DNA of 64,000 nucleotides. Source: DATAXI01 sp963756185 (GTDB taxonomy: Bacteria > Verrucomicrobiota > Verrucomicrobiia > Chthoniobacterales > Chthoniobacteraceae). Below are positions 27,621 through 37,583 of the stretch, one piece after another. The notes beneath the pieces are model-generated. The model saw only the letters and a program-made list of their open reading frames with translations, made no database searches and was not told where the DNA came from. The stretch covers positions 310,001 to 374,000 of the forward strand of contig CAVWMS010000015.1 of assembly GCA_963756185.1 (NCBI GenBank), read 5' to 3'. Within the stretch, counting starts at the first letter, position 1. Each line of letters starts with the position of its first letter. Both the position numbers and the translations under genes were made by a program.

Positions 27621-29539
27621 ATGCGTATCCTCGATCAAATTGACTCTCCCTCGGACATCAAGAAGCTCGACGAGAAGGACTTGCCACTCCTGGCTCAGGA
27701 GGTCCGGGAGGAGCTGGTCAGCATCCTTTCGGAGGATAACCCCAACTCGGTCGGCGGCCACCTGGGGCCAAACCTCGGCGTCGTCGAGCTGACCATCGCC
27801 CTCCATCGCGTCTTCGACACGCCCAAGGACAAGTTCGTCTTCGACGTCAGCCACCAGGGCTACGTCCACAAGCTTTTCACCGGCCGCCGCGAGCGCTTCA
27901 AGACCATGCGCCAGTACGGCGGCCTCAACGGCTTCCTGCTCCGCAGCGAAAGCGAGCATGATTGCTACGGCGCGGGCCACGCCGGCACCGCCCTCTCCGC
28001 CGCGCTCGGCATGGCCGTCGGGCGCGACAAGGCGGGCACCGATGAGCACATCGTCGCGATCGCCGGCGACGCCGCGTTCACCTGCGGCATCTCCTACGAG
28101 GCGCTCAACAACGTCGCCGCGTCGCACCAAGCCGCTTCATCGTGGTCCTCAACGACAACGAGTGGTCCATCGCCAAAAACGTCGGCGCCATCGCCCATTA
28201 CTTCAACAGGATCACCACCCACCCCACCTACGCGCACCTGCATGAGCAGGCGGCCCATTTCGTCGAGCGCATCGGCGGCAAGGCGGCCGTGAAACTGGCG
28301 CACAAGGTCGAGGCCGGCGATGAAGAACCTGCATCGCTCCCCAGCGTGCTCTTCGAGGACCTCGGCCTTCGCTATTACGGGCCCATCGACGGGCACGACA
28401 TGCGAGACCCTCATCCGCACCTTCGAGTTCCTCAAGACCCAGCACGAGCCGGTGCTCCTCCACATCCTCACGCAAAAGGGCAAGGGCTACGCGCCGGCGC
28501 TCGAGCAGCCCGACAAGTTCCACGGCCTGGGCCGCTTCGAACCGAAGACCGGGCAGCACCGCGCCGGTCTCAGCGCCCACTTACTCGGAGATATTCGGCA
28601 AGACCCTCGTCAAATTCGCCGACACCAACAACAAGATCGTCGCCATCACCGGCGCCATGCCCACTGGCACCGGTCTCGTCCATTTCGCCTCGAAACATCC
28701 CGACAAATACTTCGACGTCGGCATCGCCGAGGAGCACGCGGCGCTCTTCGCCTGCGGCCTGGCCGTGCAGGGGTTCAAGCCCTTCCTCGCCATTTACTCG
28801 ACCTTCATGCAGCGCGCCTACGACATGATCATCCACGACATCGCGCTGCAAAACCTCAACGTCGTCCTTTGCATGGACCGCGGCGGCCTCAGCGGCGACG
28901 ACGGCCCCACCCACCACGGCCTCTTCGATATCGGCTACCTCACGGCACATCCCGAACATCGTCCACATGCAGCCCAAGGATGAAGATGAGTTCGTCGATA
29001 TGCTCTGGACCGCGGCGCATTACAGCGACGGCCCCATCGCCATCCGCTACCCGCGCGGCGTCGGCGCCGGCGTCAAACCGAAGGAGACGCCGCGCATCCT
29101 CGAAATCGGCAAGGCCGAGGTCCTCAAGCATGGCAACCAGGTAGCCATTTTCGCCCTCGGCGGCATGTGCGCCGTCGCCCAGGAAGCCGCCAGCCAGCTT
29201 GAATCGCGCGGCATTTCCACCGCCGTCATCAATGCCCGCTGGATCAAGCCCCTGGATACCGGCCTCATCGAATTTTTCGCTCGCGGCGCCGATGTGATCT
29301 GCACCATGGAAGACCACGTCCTGCACAACGGCTTCGGCTGCGGCGTCATCGAGTACCTCAACGACACCGGCATCCGGACGCCAGTGGTGCGCATCGGCTG
29401 GCCCGACCAGTTCATCGAGCACGGCTCGGTCGATATCCTGCGCAAAAAGCACGGCCTCACCGCCGACGCCGCCGTTCAGAAGATGCTCCCGCACGTCAAG
29501 GCCAAGGCCTCGAGCAAGCAGCCAATGTCGGCTGCGTAA
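27621..29539 (+). CDS. dxs: 1-deoxy-D-xylulose-5-phosphate synthase, five net insertions
   Basis: Dxs (EC 2.2.1.7), the thiamine-diphosphate enzyme that condenses pyruvate and glyceraldehyde-3-phosphate to start the MEP isoprenoid pathway. ATG at 27621 (MRILDQIDSPSDIKKL). Conserved: SVGGHLGPNLGVVELTIALH, HQGYVHKLFTGR, the ThDP motif GAGHAGTALSAALG ... AIAGDAAFTCG ... VVLNDNEWSI, the acid/base region VGIAEEHAALFACGLA, and CMDRGGLSGDDGPTHHG. Full-length protein (about 637 residues) is restored by removing one base each near 28125, 28133, 28400, 28557 and 28950; all five are insertions. There is no sign of real decay. Confidence 0.92.
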
Positions 29540-29556
29540 GGGGCGCTCTCTTTGCG

Positions 29557-32500
29557 CTACGGCCCGGTGACGGTCAACCGCATGAACTGCGCTTGAGCCG
29601 CGGCCGGTGCGGCAGACCGGATGACCACCGTATCGGTCACTCCATTGCCGTCGGGCGTAACACTCACCGGGACGATATATCCCGCTCCAGAGTACCAGTG
29701 CTGAAGGTCATTTGAAACTTCGGGGGTAAAGGTAAGATCCGTCGCGTAGATATCCTGCTGATAAGTCAACGTCGGATACTCCACCCCTCCAATACTTACC
29801 GTCCCCGCCTTCGGCTCCGCCTGGGTCCCATTGGCCGTAGGATTTACATTGAACGCGTATTTCAACAAATTCGGCACGCCATCTCCGGCGGGCGCGGCGG
29901 TTTCACCGCTGATGGCCGGGTTCGCGAGTTGCGCGGGAGTAAAGAATTGGTTTTGCCATGAATTAAACGACGATGGAGGCGGCGCCACGGTAATGATCAA
30001 GGTCGCGCTGCCTGAGTTCTGACAGTTCGAAGCGACAAGCGCAACTGCGGACGTCCCAGTGGCAGTCGGCGTGCCGCTAACGAGGGTATTGATGTCGAAA
30101 CTCTGTCTGAGTCCCGGCGGCAAACCGGATACGCTATATTCCGATGGGTCATGGCTGGCGTAAATATAATAATAGAATGGCGATCCCACGGTAGACGTAA
30201 CGCTCAAGGCGCTGTTGATGACCGGAGTCAGCAGATGCCATGTGATGTAGAGCGCTGCGCTATTCGACCCATAGGCATTGGATGCCTGAATCGTGACTAC
30301 ATCCGTGCTTCCGCTATAGCCCGGCCCTATCGCATATTCCGGCACAGTGCCGCTGATCAATCCCGTATTCTGATTGAGAGTCAATCCGGGGACCATACCG
30401 CAGGGGCAGGAGTAACTTGTCGGATCGGTGGTCGCGGCGATCTGGTAGCTGAACGGCAGACCGGCGGTGCCGCTTACGTTCAAGGGGCCGGTAAATTGCG
30501 GTATGGGCTCAACCACCAGCGTCAGTGCGGCAGTGCCGGTTCCCGCGGCGTTGCTGGCCATCAATCCAATCACGGTCGTGCCGGTTTCCCCGGGCACATC
30601 ATAGATATAATTCCCGTTCTCATATAGGCCGGCAAATCGAGGGCCTGAAAGCTCGTTGGATTGTTCGTCGCTGTAATCCAGTATTGAAATTCATTGTCCT
30701 GCAGGGTGGTGACAAAGGTCGCGCTGGTAATTACCGGTGGCATCCCAACATTCAGCGTGGCATTGAGCGGAAGATTCGACGTGTTCCCGGTCACATTTGT
30801 AAATGTAATCGAGTCACCGTAACTGCCAGCGGGAAGCGAGCCGGCGGCGGAAGTAACGATCGCGGCGACCATCGCGGAGCTTCCCGAGGCCAGCGTACCG
30901 CTCGATGGTGAAAAAGTCAGCCAATTCGACGTGTTGCTAACGGCCCAATTCATCGATCCATAGCCGGAATTCGTAACCATGTAGGTTCCACTCGAAAGAG
31001 CCCACGGTCCTCCGGGCTGGCCGGAAGCGCCAAACGAAGCCAATGGAGTAACGCTCATAATCGGCGCCGCCAGATCGACAGTCAGACTTATCGGGATCGA
31101 TTGACTTACTCCCGTCGTCACATCGGTAAAAGTAAGGGAATAGGAGTACTGATAGTACCAAGGCGGCGACGTGGATTCATTCGGAAATGCGGCTGTAACT
31201 GTTACTGTCGTGCTCGCGCCGGGGCCGAGCGTACCGCCTCCGTTGCTCAAAGCAATGCCTGAATTACTGCTCGCGGACCATGCGATGGTGGTGCCACTGG
31301 TATTGACCAATGTGTAGTTATTGCTTCCCTGGTTGACGGCGGCATATTCGTACGCGATTGGATGCCCTCTCCTGACTGGGGCGGTTCCAGAATACCCAAC
31401 CGCGTTGAATGCCACCCCCGAGATCTGTAATGGGTCCGGGTTGCCCGCCAGGGTATTGACAAGCGCGCTCCCGCCGGGAGTGCCCAGGCCGGTACAAAGA
31501 TCATAGCCGGCAACCGCGGAAAACAGACCGGGACTGGCGATGCTGAAATTGTTTCCAACTGTGATGTCATTGAAATCAACCGCGTACCCCGGCTGATTGG
31601 CGGCGGCGTAGATGACCGGATTGATAAAACCAACAGGCGGCAGGCCATTCATTGACGCCTGCTCATTGGCAAGGGCAGTAAGCGCCGCCCAAAGCGGCGC
31701 GGCGCAACTGGTGCCGCCGACATTCTCATCCTGGCCGCACGACCGTACATAGACGTTATCGGCGACCATCGCCACATCGGGCACGTTGCGCATGGTGGTT
31801 GACCCGCCATTCGCGGCCATGCTGATGCCTTGCTGCCAGGTTGGGATCGAGTATTGCGTGCTGATACCTCCGCCGCTTCCGTTTCCATCATTCCAATTCC
31901 ATACCGTCTCTCCAGCATAGGCGCCGCCGATTGTGCTTGTGGTGAGCATGGTGCCGCCGACCTGTGTTATATAGGGGTCATCATCGGGAAACGGGATTAA
32001 GCCGGTATAGGCATCGTCGTCTCCCGATGCCGCAAAGAATGATTGCCCCTGCGCTGCCATCTCCTGAAAGATGGCATCCGCCACGGGATCTGCCGGCCCG
32101 TTGGGGATAAACCATGAGCAACTTATCTGGGCGGCATAGTCATCCGTGGCTATCTGGTTCAGAATATCATGCCAGTTGCCCGATGGGCCGGCCTCATAGA
32201 CCAGGATTACGGGAATGCCCGGAGCCATTGCCAGGACCATTTCAATATCCAATGAGACCTCCGTCTCGCCGGTGGCGGTCGCAGGCAAGCCGTCAAAACC
32301 ATCGACCGTGATATTGTCGAGATAGGGTGAGGACAAACCGGCGATGTTTTCATAGTAGGAAATGTCGCTTGGGAGATAGCCATCGAATTCAACGAGTGCC
32401 ACACCCTCGCCGGTGCCGGTGAGCGTGGTGGCGGGAACGTAAGCGTTGCGAAAGTCATTGCCCATGTAACCACCGGCAGGTCCCGAACCTATCTCGGGCA

Positions 32501-33173
32501 TCGTTTGAGTTTCTGACTGGACAACAGAGCGCACGACCGGTTTCGCCGGGTTGACCTTCACCCGCGGCTGCGGCAGCTCGAGGTTGTCCAGCCCGCTGAT
32601 TCCCAATATTGGCGTCGCAAGATCGAGTCTCGGCGCGGCATCCGGCGCATAGAACTGCCGGGGCTCTTTCGGATGCTGGTAAGTTCGGATCGTCACGTGC
32701 AGCGCCTTCTCGATATCCGAAACTTTCCCTTCCACATCGACGATCAACCGGTTCGAGTGTTTCTTCGTCACCATCAAACTGTGCGCGGAGGCAAACGCAA
32801 TCACCGCATCGTAATCCTGCTGGGTCGGCCCAAACCGCTCGGTGAACTGAGCCGGCGTCAGGTATTTGCGGTAATTCGCGCTCTTCCGGTCGGAGAGCTG
32901 CATAAGCAGCGCCGTCAGCGCCGTCTGGTTGTGGAGCGGCAGACTGATCGCAAGGTGCAGGTTTTGCGACGGGTCCAGGCGTGCGAGCGGCTTCAGTTGC
33001 GCGGCTACCGCGCTTGCATTGTTTGACACGGTTTGCAACGGCGCCCCTTCCATAGGCGCCGAAGAGATCATGAGCAAGGCGATGAGAATCAGGAAAACAC
33101 CGCAAAAATGCGCGTATCCGGTCGCTGACCGGATATTTAACAATCGATTGTCTCCTCCAGCCAAGTGTCTCAT
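29557..33173 (-). CDS. Secreted S53 (sedolisin/kumamolisin) peptidase with Ig-like domains and C-terminal Verrucomicrobia-type module, one frameshift
   Basis: Pro-kumamolisin-type serine-carboxyl peptidase of about 1205 residues. ATG at 33173 (MRHLAGGDNRLLNIR) leads to a signal segment FCGVFLILIALLMISS. Prodomain: SLPLHNQTALTALLMQL to GLDNLELPQPRV. Catalytic domain: E-x-x-x-D pair in GETEVSLDIEMVLA, nucleophile Ser in NVGGTSCAAPLWAAL, and the calcium site AGYDLCTGLGTPGG. After it come Ig-like/putative He_PIG-like repeats (YMVTNSGYGSMNWAVSNTSN; GLPPGL..) and a terminal module with FNSWQNQFFTPAQLANPAIS and DGVPNLLKYAFNVNP, which I associate with exported Verrucomicrobia proteins. The frame slips near 30620 (ALDLP then LYENGNYIYDVPGE). 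Acts outside the cell, usually at acid pH by family precedent. Confidence 0.87.
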
Positions 33174-33282
33174 GGGCCGCTCAATACAAAAGCGGAAACC
33201 CTGCCAGGTTAGGCAAATTCTTTGGCCCTTGGAAGTTTCAAATCCACTGGGATAATGCGCGTCATTTTCGAACCCTTGAGCC

Positions 33283-33729
33283 TTGAAAACCGTCCACATC
33301 GCCGTGATCGCGGATACGCATGACAAGCTGCCGGCGGAGCTGGCCGGGCAAATCTCCGAGGCGGATGAAATCTGGCACCTGGGGGATGTTTGTGGGGAAT
33401 GGCTGCTGGATGAATTGCGCGCGGCGGGGAAGCCGCTGAAGGTGGTGCGCGGCAATTGCGACTCGGTGACGGAGTGGCCGCTGACGCTTGATTTCACGCG
33501 CGCCGGGTTGCGCATCCGCCTGGTGCACGTCCCGCCCGGGGGCGCGCCGCCGGGCGTGGACCTGGTGCTTCACGGGCACACCCATGTGCCGCGGAACGAA
33601 CGGATCGGGCGGGCCGTTTTCCTGAACCCGGGCTGCGTCACCCGGCCCAATCAAGGGGCGCCCAGGTCGTATGCGTGGCTGACGCTCGAGGCGGACGGGG
33701 AGTATCGCTGGGAATTGCGGCTGTTGTGA
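33283..33729 (+). CDS. YfcE/MJ0936-type metallophosphoesterase
   Basis: Phosphodiesterase of 148 residues with all metal-site motifs of the calcineurin-like YfcE family: ADTHD, WHLGDVCG, VRGNCD, VLHGHTH and LNPGC. The start is TTG at 33283 (reading MKTVHIAVIADTHD), since the family begins just before the first strand and no ATG or GTG lies closer. Cytoplasmic; natural substrate of most members is unknown. Single gene between the divergent S53 peptidase gene and convergent khpA. Confidence 0.88.
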   Translation: MKTVHIAVIADTHDKLPAELAGQISEADEIWHLGDVCGEWLLDELRAAGKPLKVVRGNCDSVTEWPLTLDFTRAGLRIRLVHVPPGGAPPGVDLVLHGHTHVPRNERIGRAVFLNPGCVTRPNQGAPRSYAWLTLEADGEYRWELRLL

Positions 33730-33784
33730 GGCGGGCGGTCCAGGGGGTGCCGAAGAATCAGCGGCGTCTGTCGCCCCTGCGGGA

Positions 33785-33826
33785 GTTCAGGTTCAGGTTC
33801 AGGTTCAAGTTCAAGTTCAGGTTCGA
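33785..33826 (+). repeat. Hexanucleotide tandem repeat (GTTCAG)n
   Basis: Seven consecutive 6-bp units: GTTCAG three times, GTTCAA twice, GTTCAG and GTTCGA. It lies in the 170-bp gap between convergent genes, downstream of the phosphodiesterase. Nothing else is recognisable in that gap. Confidence 0.85.
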
Positions 33827-33899
33827 GTGAAAGTGTGGGCGCAAGTCCACGCTGGCGCGCGGAGCGGCGGGCCGGGGTCATGGCATTGTCGAAACCGGC

Positions 33900-34166
33900 C
33901 TAATGACCGGCGGCGGCGACGCCGCCGCCCTCCTCGACGATCTGGAGGGTGACGCGCTGGCCGTGGCGGGCCGCGGCGGCGCTCAGGAGGTTGCGGATGG
34001 CGTCGATGGTGTGGCCGTGTTTGCCGATCACCTTGCCGATGTCGCTCTGGCGCAATTGAAGGCGAAAGGTGACCTTCTTTGGCGCCTCGACTTTCGAGAG
34101 CACCATCTCTTCCGGGAATTCAATCAACTGCCTGATGATGTATTCGAGGAACTCTTCCACGCCCAT
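33900..34166 (-). CDS. khpA: KH-domain RNA-binding protein KhpA
   Basis: Single-KH-domain protein of 88 residues (KhpA/YlqC family). ATG at 34166 gives MGVEEFLEYIIRQLIEFPEE, the standard start of the family; open sequence upstream (MRPLVPLSYN) is not part of it. The GxxG RNA-binding loop is in SDIGKVIGKHGHTIDAIRNL. Gene order ffh-rpsP-khpA is the widely conserved translation/SRP operon (rimM and trmD, usually next, are not here). The protein usually pairs with KhpB and binds many small RNAs in Gram-positives. Confidence 0.9.
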   Translation of the reverse strand: MGVEEFLEYIIRQLIEFPEEMVLSKVEAPKKVTFRLQLRQSDIGKVIGKHGHTIDAIRNLLSAAAARHGQRVTLQIVEEGGGVAAAGH

Positions 34167-34214
34167 GTTGTAGGACAGCGGCACGAGCGGGCGCAAGCCG
34201 CACGTGCGGAAGGA

Positions 34215-34532
34215 TTACGATTCCCCCGGGGTGACCGGGACGGCGGCGGGGGAATAACGGCTTAGGCCGCGGCCGCTGGCCGTGGCCTTGGCCGCGTCGG
34301 CCTTGGCGTGGCGCAGCAGGCTGCGGACGGTGTCCGAGGGCCTGGCGCCGCGCGCGATCCAGTAATCGAGCCGGTCGACGGCGAGCTTCGAGTTTTTGCC
34401 TGCCTTGCGCGGGTCGTACACGCCCACCTGTTCGATGAATTTGCCGTCGCGCGGGCTGCGCTGGTCGGCCACCACCACACGGTAGTAGGGGCTGTTCTTC
34501 GTGCCTTCGCGGCGGAGTCGGATGGAAACCAT
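34215..34532 (-). CDS. rpsP: 30S ribosomal protein S16
   Basis: S16, 105 residues with a C-terminal extension beyond the usual 80-85. MVSIRLRREGTKNSPYYRVV, then RSPRDGKFIEQVGVYDPRK and GARPSDTVRSLLRHA are diagnostic. It assembles into the central/5' domain of the small subunit. The extension (KADAAKATASGRGLSRYSP) is Ala/Lys-rich and probably disordered. Situated 15 bp after ffh in the direction of transcription. Confidence 0.96.
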   Translation of the reverse strand: MVSIRLRREGTKNSPYYRVVVADQRSPRDGKFIEQVGVYDPRKAGKNSKLAVDRLDYWIARGARPSDTVRSLLRHAKADAAKATASGRGLSRYSPAAVPVTPGES

Positions 34533-34547
34533 AATTTTTCTGTTTTT

Positions 34548-35886
34548 CTAACGTCGCGGGAGCCCCGGGAAACCGGCGCCACGGGGCTGTCCCATCATCA
34601 TTTTCTTAAATTTGCCCGCGTTCTTCATCAGCTTCCTCATCTGGCTAAACTGTTGAACCAGGTCGTTTACTTCGGTGACCGAGGTGCCGCTGCCGCGGGC
34701 GATGCGCTGACGGCGCCGGGCGTTCAGGATATCGGGCCTTTTCTCGCCCGTGGATCGTCATCGAGAGCACGATGGCCTCGATTCGCTTCAGCTGTTTTTC
34801 GTCAACCGAAAAGCCCTTCATATTACTCATCCCGGGCAACATGCCAAGGATATTTTCCAGGGGGCCCAGCCGTCGCATCATCTTGAACTGGGCCAGCAAA
34901 TCGTTAAAATCAAAGGTGGCGGTCCGTATTTTGCGCTCGATCCGGGCGGCTTCCTCCTCGTCGATGGCCTCGGCCGCCTTCTCGACCAGGGACACAATGT
35001 CCCCCATCCCCAGGATGCGGCCCGCGAGCCGTTCAGGGTAAAAAGGCTCGAATTGGTCGAGTTTTTCGCCCGAACCGGCAAATTTGATGGGCCGCTGGGT
35101 GACCTCGCGCATCGAGAGGGCCGCGCCGCCCCGGGCATCGCCGTCCAGCTTCGTGAGAACGATGCCCGTGATCTCCAGGGCCTCGTTGAAATGCGTGGCC
35201 ACGCTGACCGCCTGCTGGCCGGTGGCCGCATCGGCCACCAGCAGGACCTCGCCGGGATTGAGGAACTCCTTGAGACCCTTGATCTCCTCGATGAGAGCCT
35301 CATCGATCTCCTGCCGGCCGGCGGTGTCGAAAATCTGCACGTTGCCCTGTTGGCTCTCCGCCCACTCAAGCGCCGACGCGCCGCCTCTTTCACATCCTTA
35401 AGGCCGGGCGGCGGGGTGAATACCGGCACGCCGATCTGGGCCGAGCGTGGCCAATTGCTCGATGGCCGCGGGCCGGTGTAAGTCGCAGGCGACCAGCAGC
35501 GGCGCCCGTCCCTGTTTCTTCAGGTAGAGGGCCAGTTTGGCGGAGGAGGTGGTCTTGCCCGCGCCGTTCAGGCCGACCATCAGGATGCGCGCCGGCTTCT
35601 CGAGATTCAGCGGCGCCTGATCGCCGCCCAGCAGCATGGTCAGTTCGTCGTTAAATATTTTGACGATCTGCTGGCCCGGCGTGACGCTCCGCAACACATC
35701 CTCGCCGAGCGCCTTCTCCTTGACCCGGGCGATGAAATTTTTCGAGACGGTAAAATCAACGTCGGCCTCGAGCAGCGCCATGCGCACCTCGCGCAGCGCG
35801 TCGTTGACATTCTGCTCGCTGATCGTCCCGTGACCGCGAAGATCCTTGAAGATGTCCTGAAGCTTATCGCCTAGCTGGCTAAACAT
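34548..35886 (-). CDS. ffh: Signal recognition particle protein Ffh, three frameshifts
   Basis: Ffh/SRP54 (about 446 residues), the GTPase that binds 4.5S RNA and signal sequences and docks at FtsY. ATG at 35886 (MFSQLGDKLQDIFKDLRG). G1 MVGLNGAGKTTSSAKLA, G3 IFDTAGRQEIDEAL, G4 TKLDGDARGGAALS; the M domain has MGDIVSLVEKAAE, LLAQFKMMRRLGPL, MLPGM and, after correction, RPDILNARRRQRIARGSGTSV. Breaks occur near 35442 (extra C in CGGCCCAG), 35360-35390, and 34745 (extra A in GAAAAG); corrected, the protein ends MGQPRGAGFPGLPRR with TAG at 34548. An essential gene, so the breaks must be sequence errors. Confidence 0.93.
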
Positions 35887-35890
35887 GGTG

Positions 35891-36080
35891 AAAAATTCGA
35901 AATTCGAAATTCGAAATTCGAAGGAAGTGAGTTGAGGCCGGGGGGGGTAAGGACGATTCCGCGCCTTGCGCCGAAAGCGCCGGGCGATGGCTCTCCACCC
36001 CGTGCGCGCGAAGCGCGCCAAACCCTTCGAATTTCGAATTTCGAATTTTCCACCATTTCGAGTTTCGAATTTCGAATTTC
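35891..36080. repeat. Inverted heptad-repeat element 3 (TTCGAAA type, with an extra arm)
   Basis: Left arm 35891-35922, right arm 36026-36049 and a second right-arm copy at 36056-36080. The centre (about 100 bp) is GC-rich and contains GCGCGCGAAGCGCGC (36005-36019). It fills the whole gap between the polysaccharide deacetylase stop (36082) and the ffh start (35886), both minus strand. Confidence 0.85.
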
Positions 36081-36081
36081 A

Positions 36082-37421
36082 TTACGGTGTGGCGGCAGGC
36101 AGCGACATATCCGGCGCGGAAGGCTTGGCGTCCGGATCGACATTGAAACTCCACTTCGTCTCCGCCTGCTTGCCGCCGAGCGTGGCGTCGATGAAGACGT
36201 AGTAGGTGTCCTTCGCCAGCGGCGCGGGCACGGTGTAAGTGACAATCTGCGTCACCGGATCGATATTTCGCCGGGACCATGCCCAGGCCGCTGATGCGCA
36301 TCTTCACGCTGCCGGGATCGATGGCGCCCATGGTGGCGAGGTTGGCCTTGATGGTGGGACGCGTATTGTTGATGGTCGAGCCTTCCGCGGGCACGGTGAC
36401 CATAGACGCGGCGGCCAGCTCGGCGTAAGCCGGCTCGGTGGCTGGCGCGCCGCTTTCGCCGCCGCCGATCATCTTGCATGGCGTCGGCAAAAATCTTCGC
36501 CGAGTCGTCGCCGCCGATGGCGTAGCGCCCGATCTGGTCAAAGGGCGGGAATGAATAACCGTTGCGCCGGCCATATACGTTGAAGGCCAGATCGTAGTCG
36601 GCCTCCTTGATCAGTTCGCGGACATGCGGATCGTTCGAGCCGGCGCCGTAGGGATAAGCGAAGGCATCGACCTTGATGCCAAGCTGCTGCTCGAGGGCCT
36701 TCTTCGAATCGAAGATCTCCTTGTGCAGCCAGCCTTCGCGCCCAAGCGTCTGGATGTCTTTCTCAACGCGCGCCTTGGTGGTGGCATCGACGCCGACGCC
36801 AGGATGGAGCAGATTCGAATGGGAATAAGTGTGCGACTCGATGTCCACGCCGGCGTCGCGCATTTCGGCAAGCTGATCCCATGAAATCGATTTCCCGCCG
36901 CTGTTGATGTAGTTGATGTAGATGAACATCGTGAACGGGTAGCCGAATTTCTTCAGGATGGGCCACGCCGTGTCGTAGCCGGAGAGGTAACCGTCATCGA
37001 TGGTGATGATGCAGCTCTTTGCAGGGATGTTCTTGTCCCCTTTGCGCCAGGCGAGGAAGTCCTGCATCGGGATCACGGTGAAGCCGTTATCCTTGATCTC
37101 CTGCATCTCCTTGTCGAATTCCTCGGGCGTGATGGCCAGCAGGTCTCCTTTGCGCGGATGCTCCTCGAACCGGTGATAGAGCAGCACGATGACCGCGGCG
37201 CTCTTGTTGATGGCCGTGGCAACGGGTGGCGGCGGAGTCGCGGCGAAGACGGCGGCAGTGGGAGCCGGCGACGCGGCGGGAGGCGGCGTGACTGCCGCCT
37301 GCGCGGCGGGCGCCCCGTGCTTGAAGAGGCGGACGAGGCGATGATAAACCGCCTTCATCTTCGAGCAGCCCGAGAGCGGCAAAATCGCGGCGAGCATCAC
37401 GATTGCCAATGTTCTTTTCAT
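36082..37421 (-). CDS. Lipoprotein polysaccharide deacetylase (NodB homology), two frameshifts
   Basis: Carbohydrate esterase family 4 protein of about 446 residues. ATG at 37421 starts a lipoprotein signal (MKRTLAIVMLAAILPLSGCS, lipobox LSGC), followed by an Ala/Pro-rich linker. NodB domain: LLYHRFEE, catalytic/metal Asp pair ITIDDGYLSGYD, His motif ESHTYSHSNLLHP, Arg/Pro motif DAFAYPYGAG. The C-terminal part is an Ig-like/PASTA-like beta domain (STINNTRPTIKANLATMG) reached by correcting one break near 36475 and another near 36270; it then ends PSAPDMSLPAATP with TAA at 36082. It probably removes acetyl groups from an envelope or extracellular polysaccharide at the cell surface. Confidence 0.88.
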
Positions 37422-37520
37422 TGCCGGAGAGAAAGGTGTGCGCCTCATTTGGAAAGGACGTGCAAGATACAGAAAAACAGGCGGGCGTAAAGCCGTTCCA
37501 CAATCCGCGGATTCAGAGAA

Positions 37521-37555
37521 ATTCCGAAATCCGCATTCCGAAATCCGAAATCCGA
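37521..37555. repeat. Heptad array (AATCCGA type) fused to the purB terminator
   Basis: Five 7-bp units on the plus strand, ATTCCGA, AATCCGC, ATTCCGA, AATCCGA and AATCCGA, ending exactly at the first A of the terminator stem at 37555. It lies between the deacetylase start and the purB end (both minus strand). Confidence 0.8.
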
Positions 37556-37583
37556 AAAATTGGGGCCTACAGCCCCAATTTTT
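37555..37583 (-). terminator. Intrinsic terminator of purB, with the stop codon in its loop
   Basis: Twelve-base-pair stem AAAAATTGGGGC (37555-37566) with GCCCCAATTTTT (37572-37583) around a 5-base loop CTACA. It is symmetrical and would terminate in both directions. The purB TAG (37567-37569) is in the loop, so the coding sequence forms half of the hairpin. Confidence 0.82.

Noticed and set aside
27621..29539. Programmed frameshifting in dxs (and icd, ffh)
   Set aside because: Five breaks in one gene at unrelated sequences without slippery heptamers and stem-loops are not compatible with programmed events; accumulation in many housekeeping genes points to sequence errors.
33785..33826. The GTTCAG hexamer array as a regulatory site
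   Set aside because: It lies between the 3' ends of convergent genes, so a neutral microsatellite is the simpler reading; kept only as a repeat.
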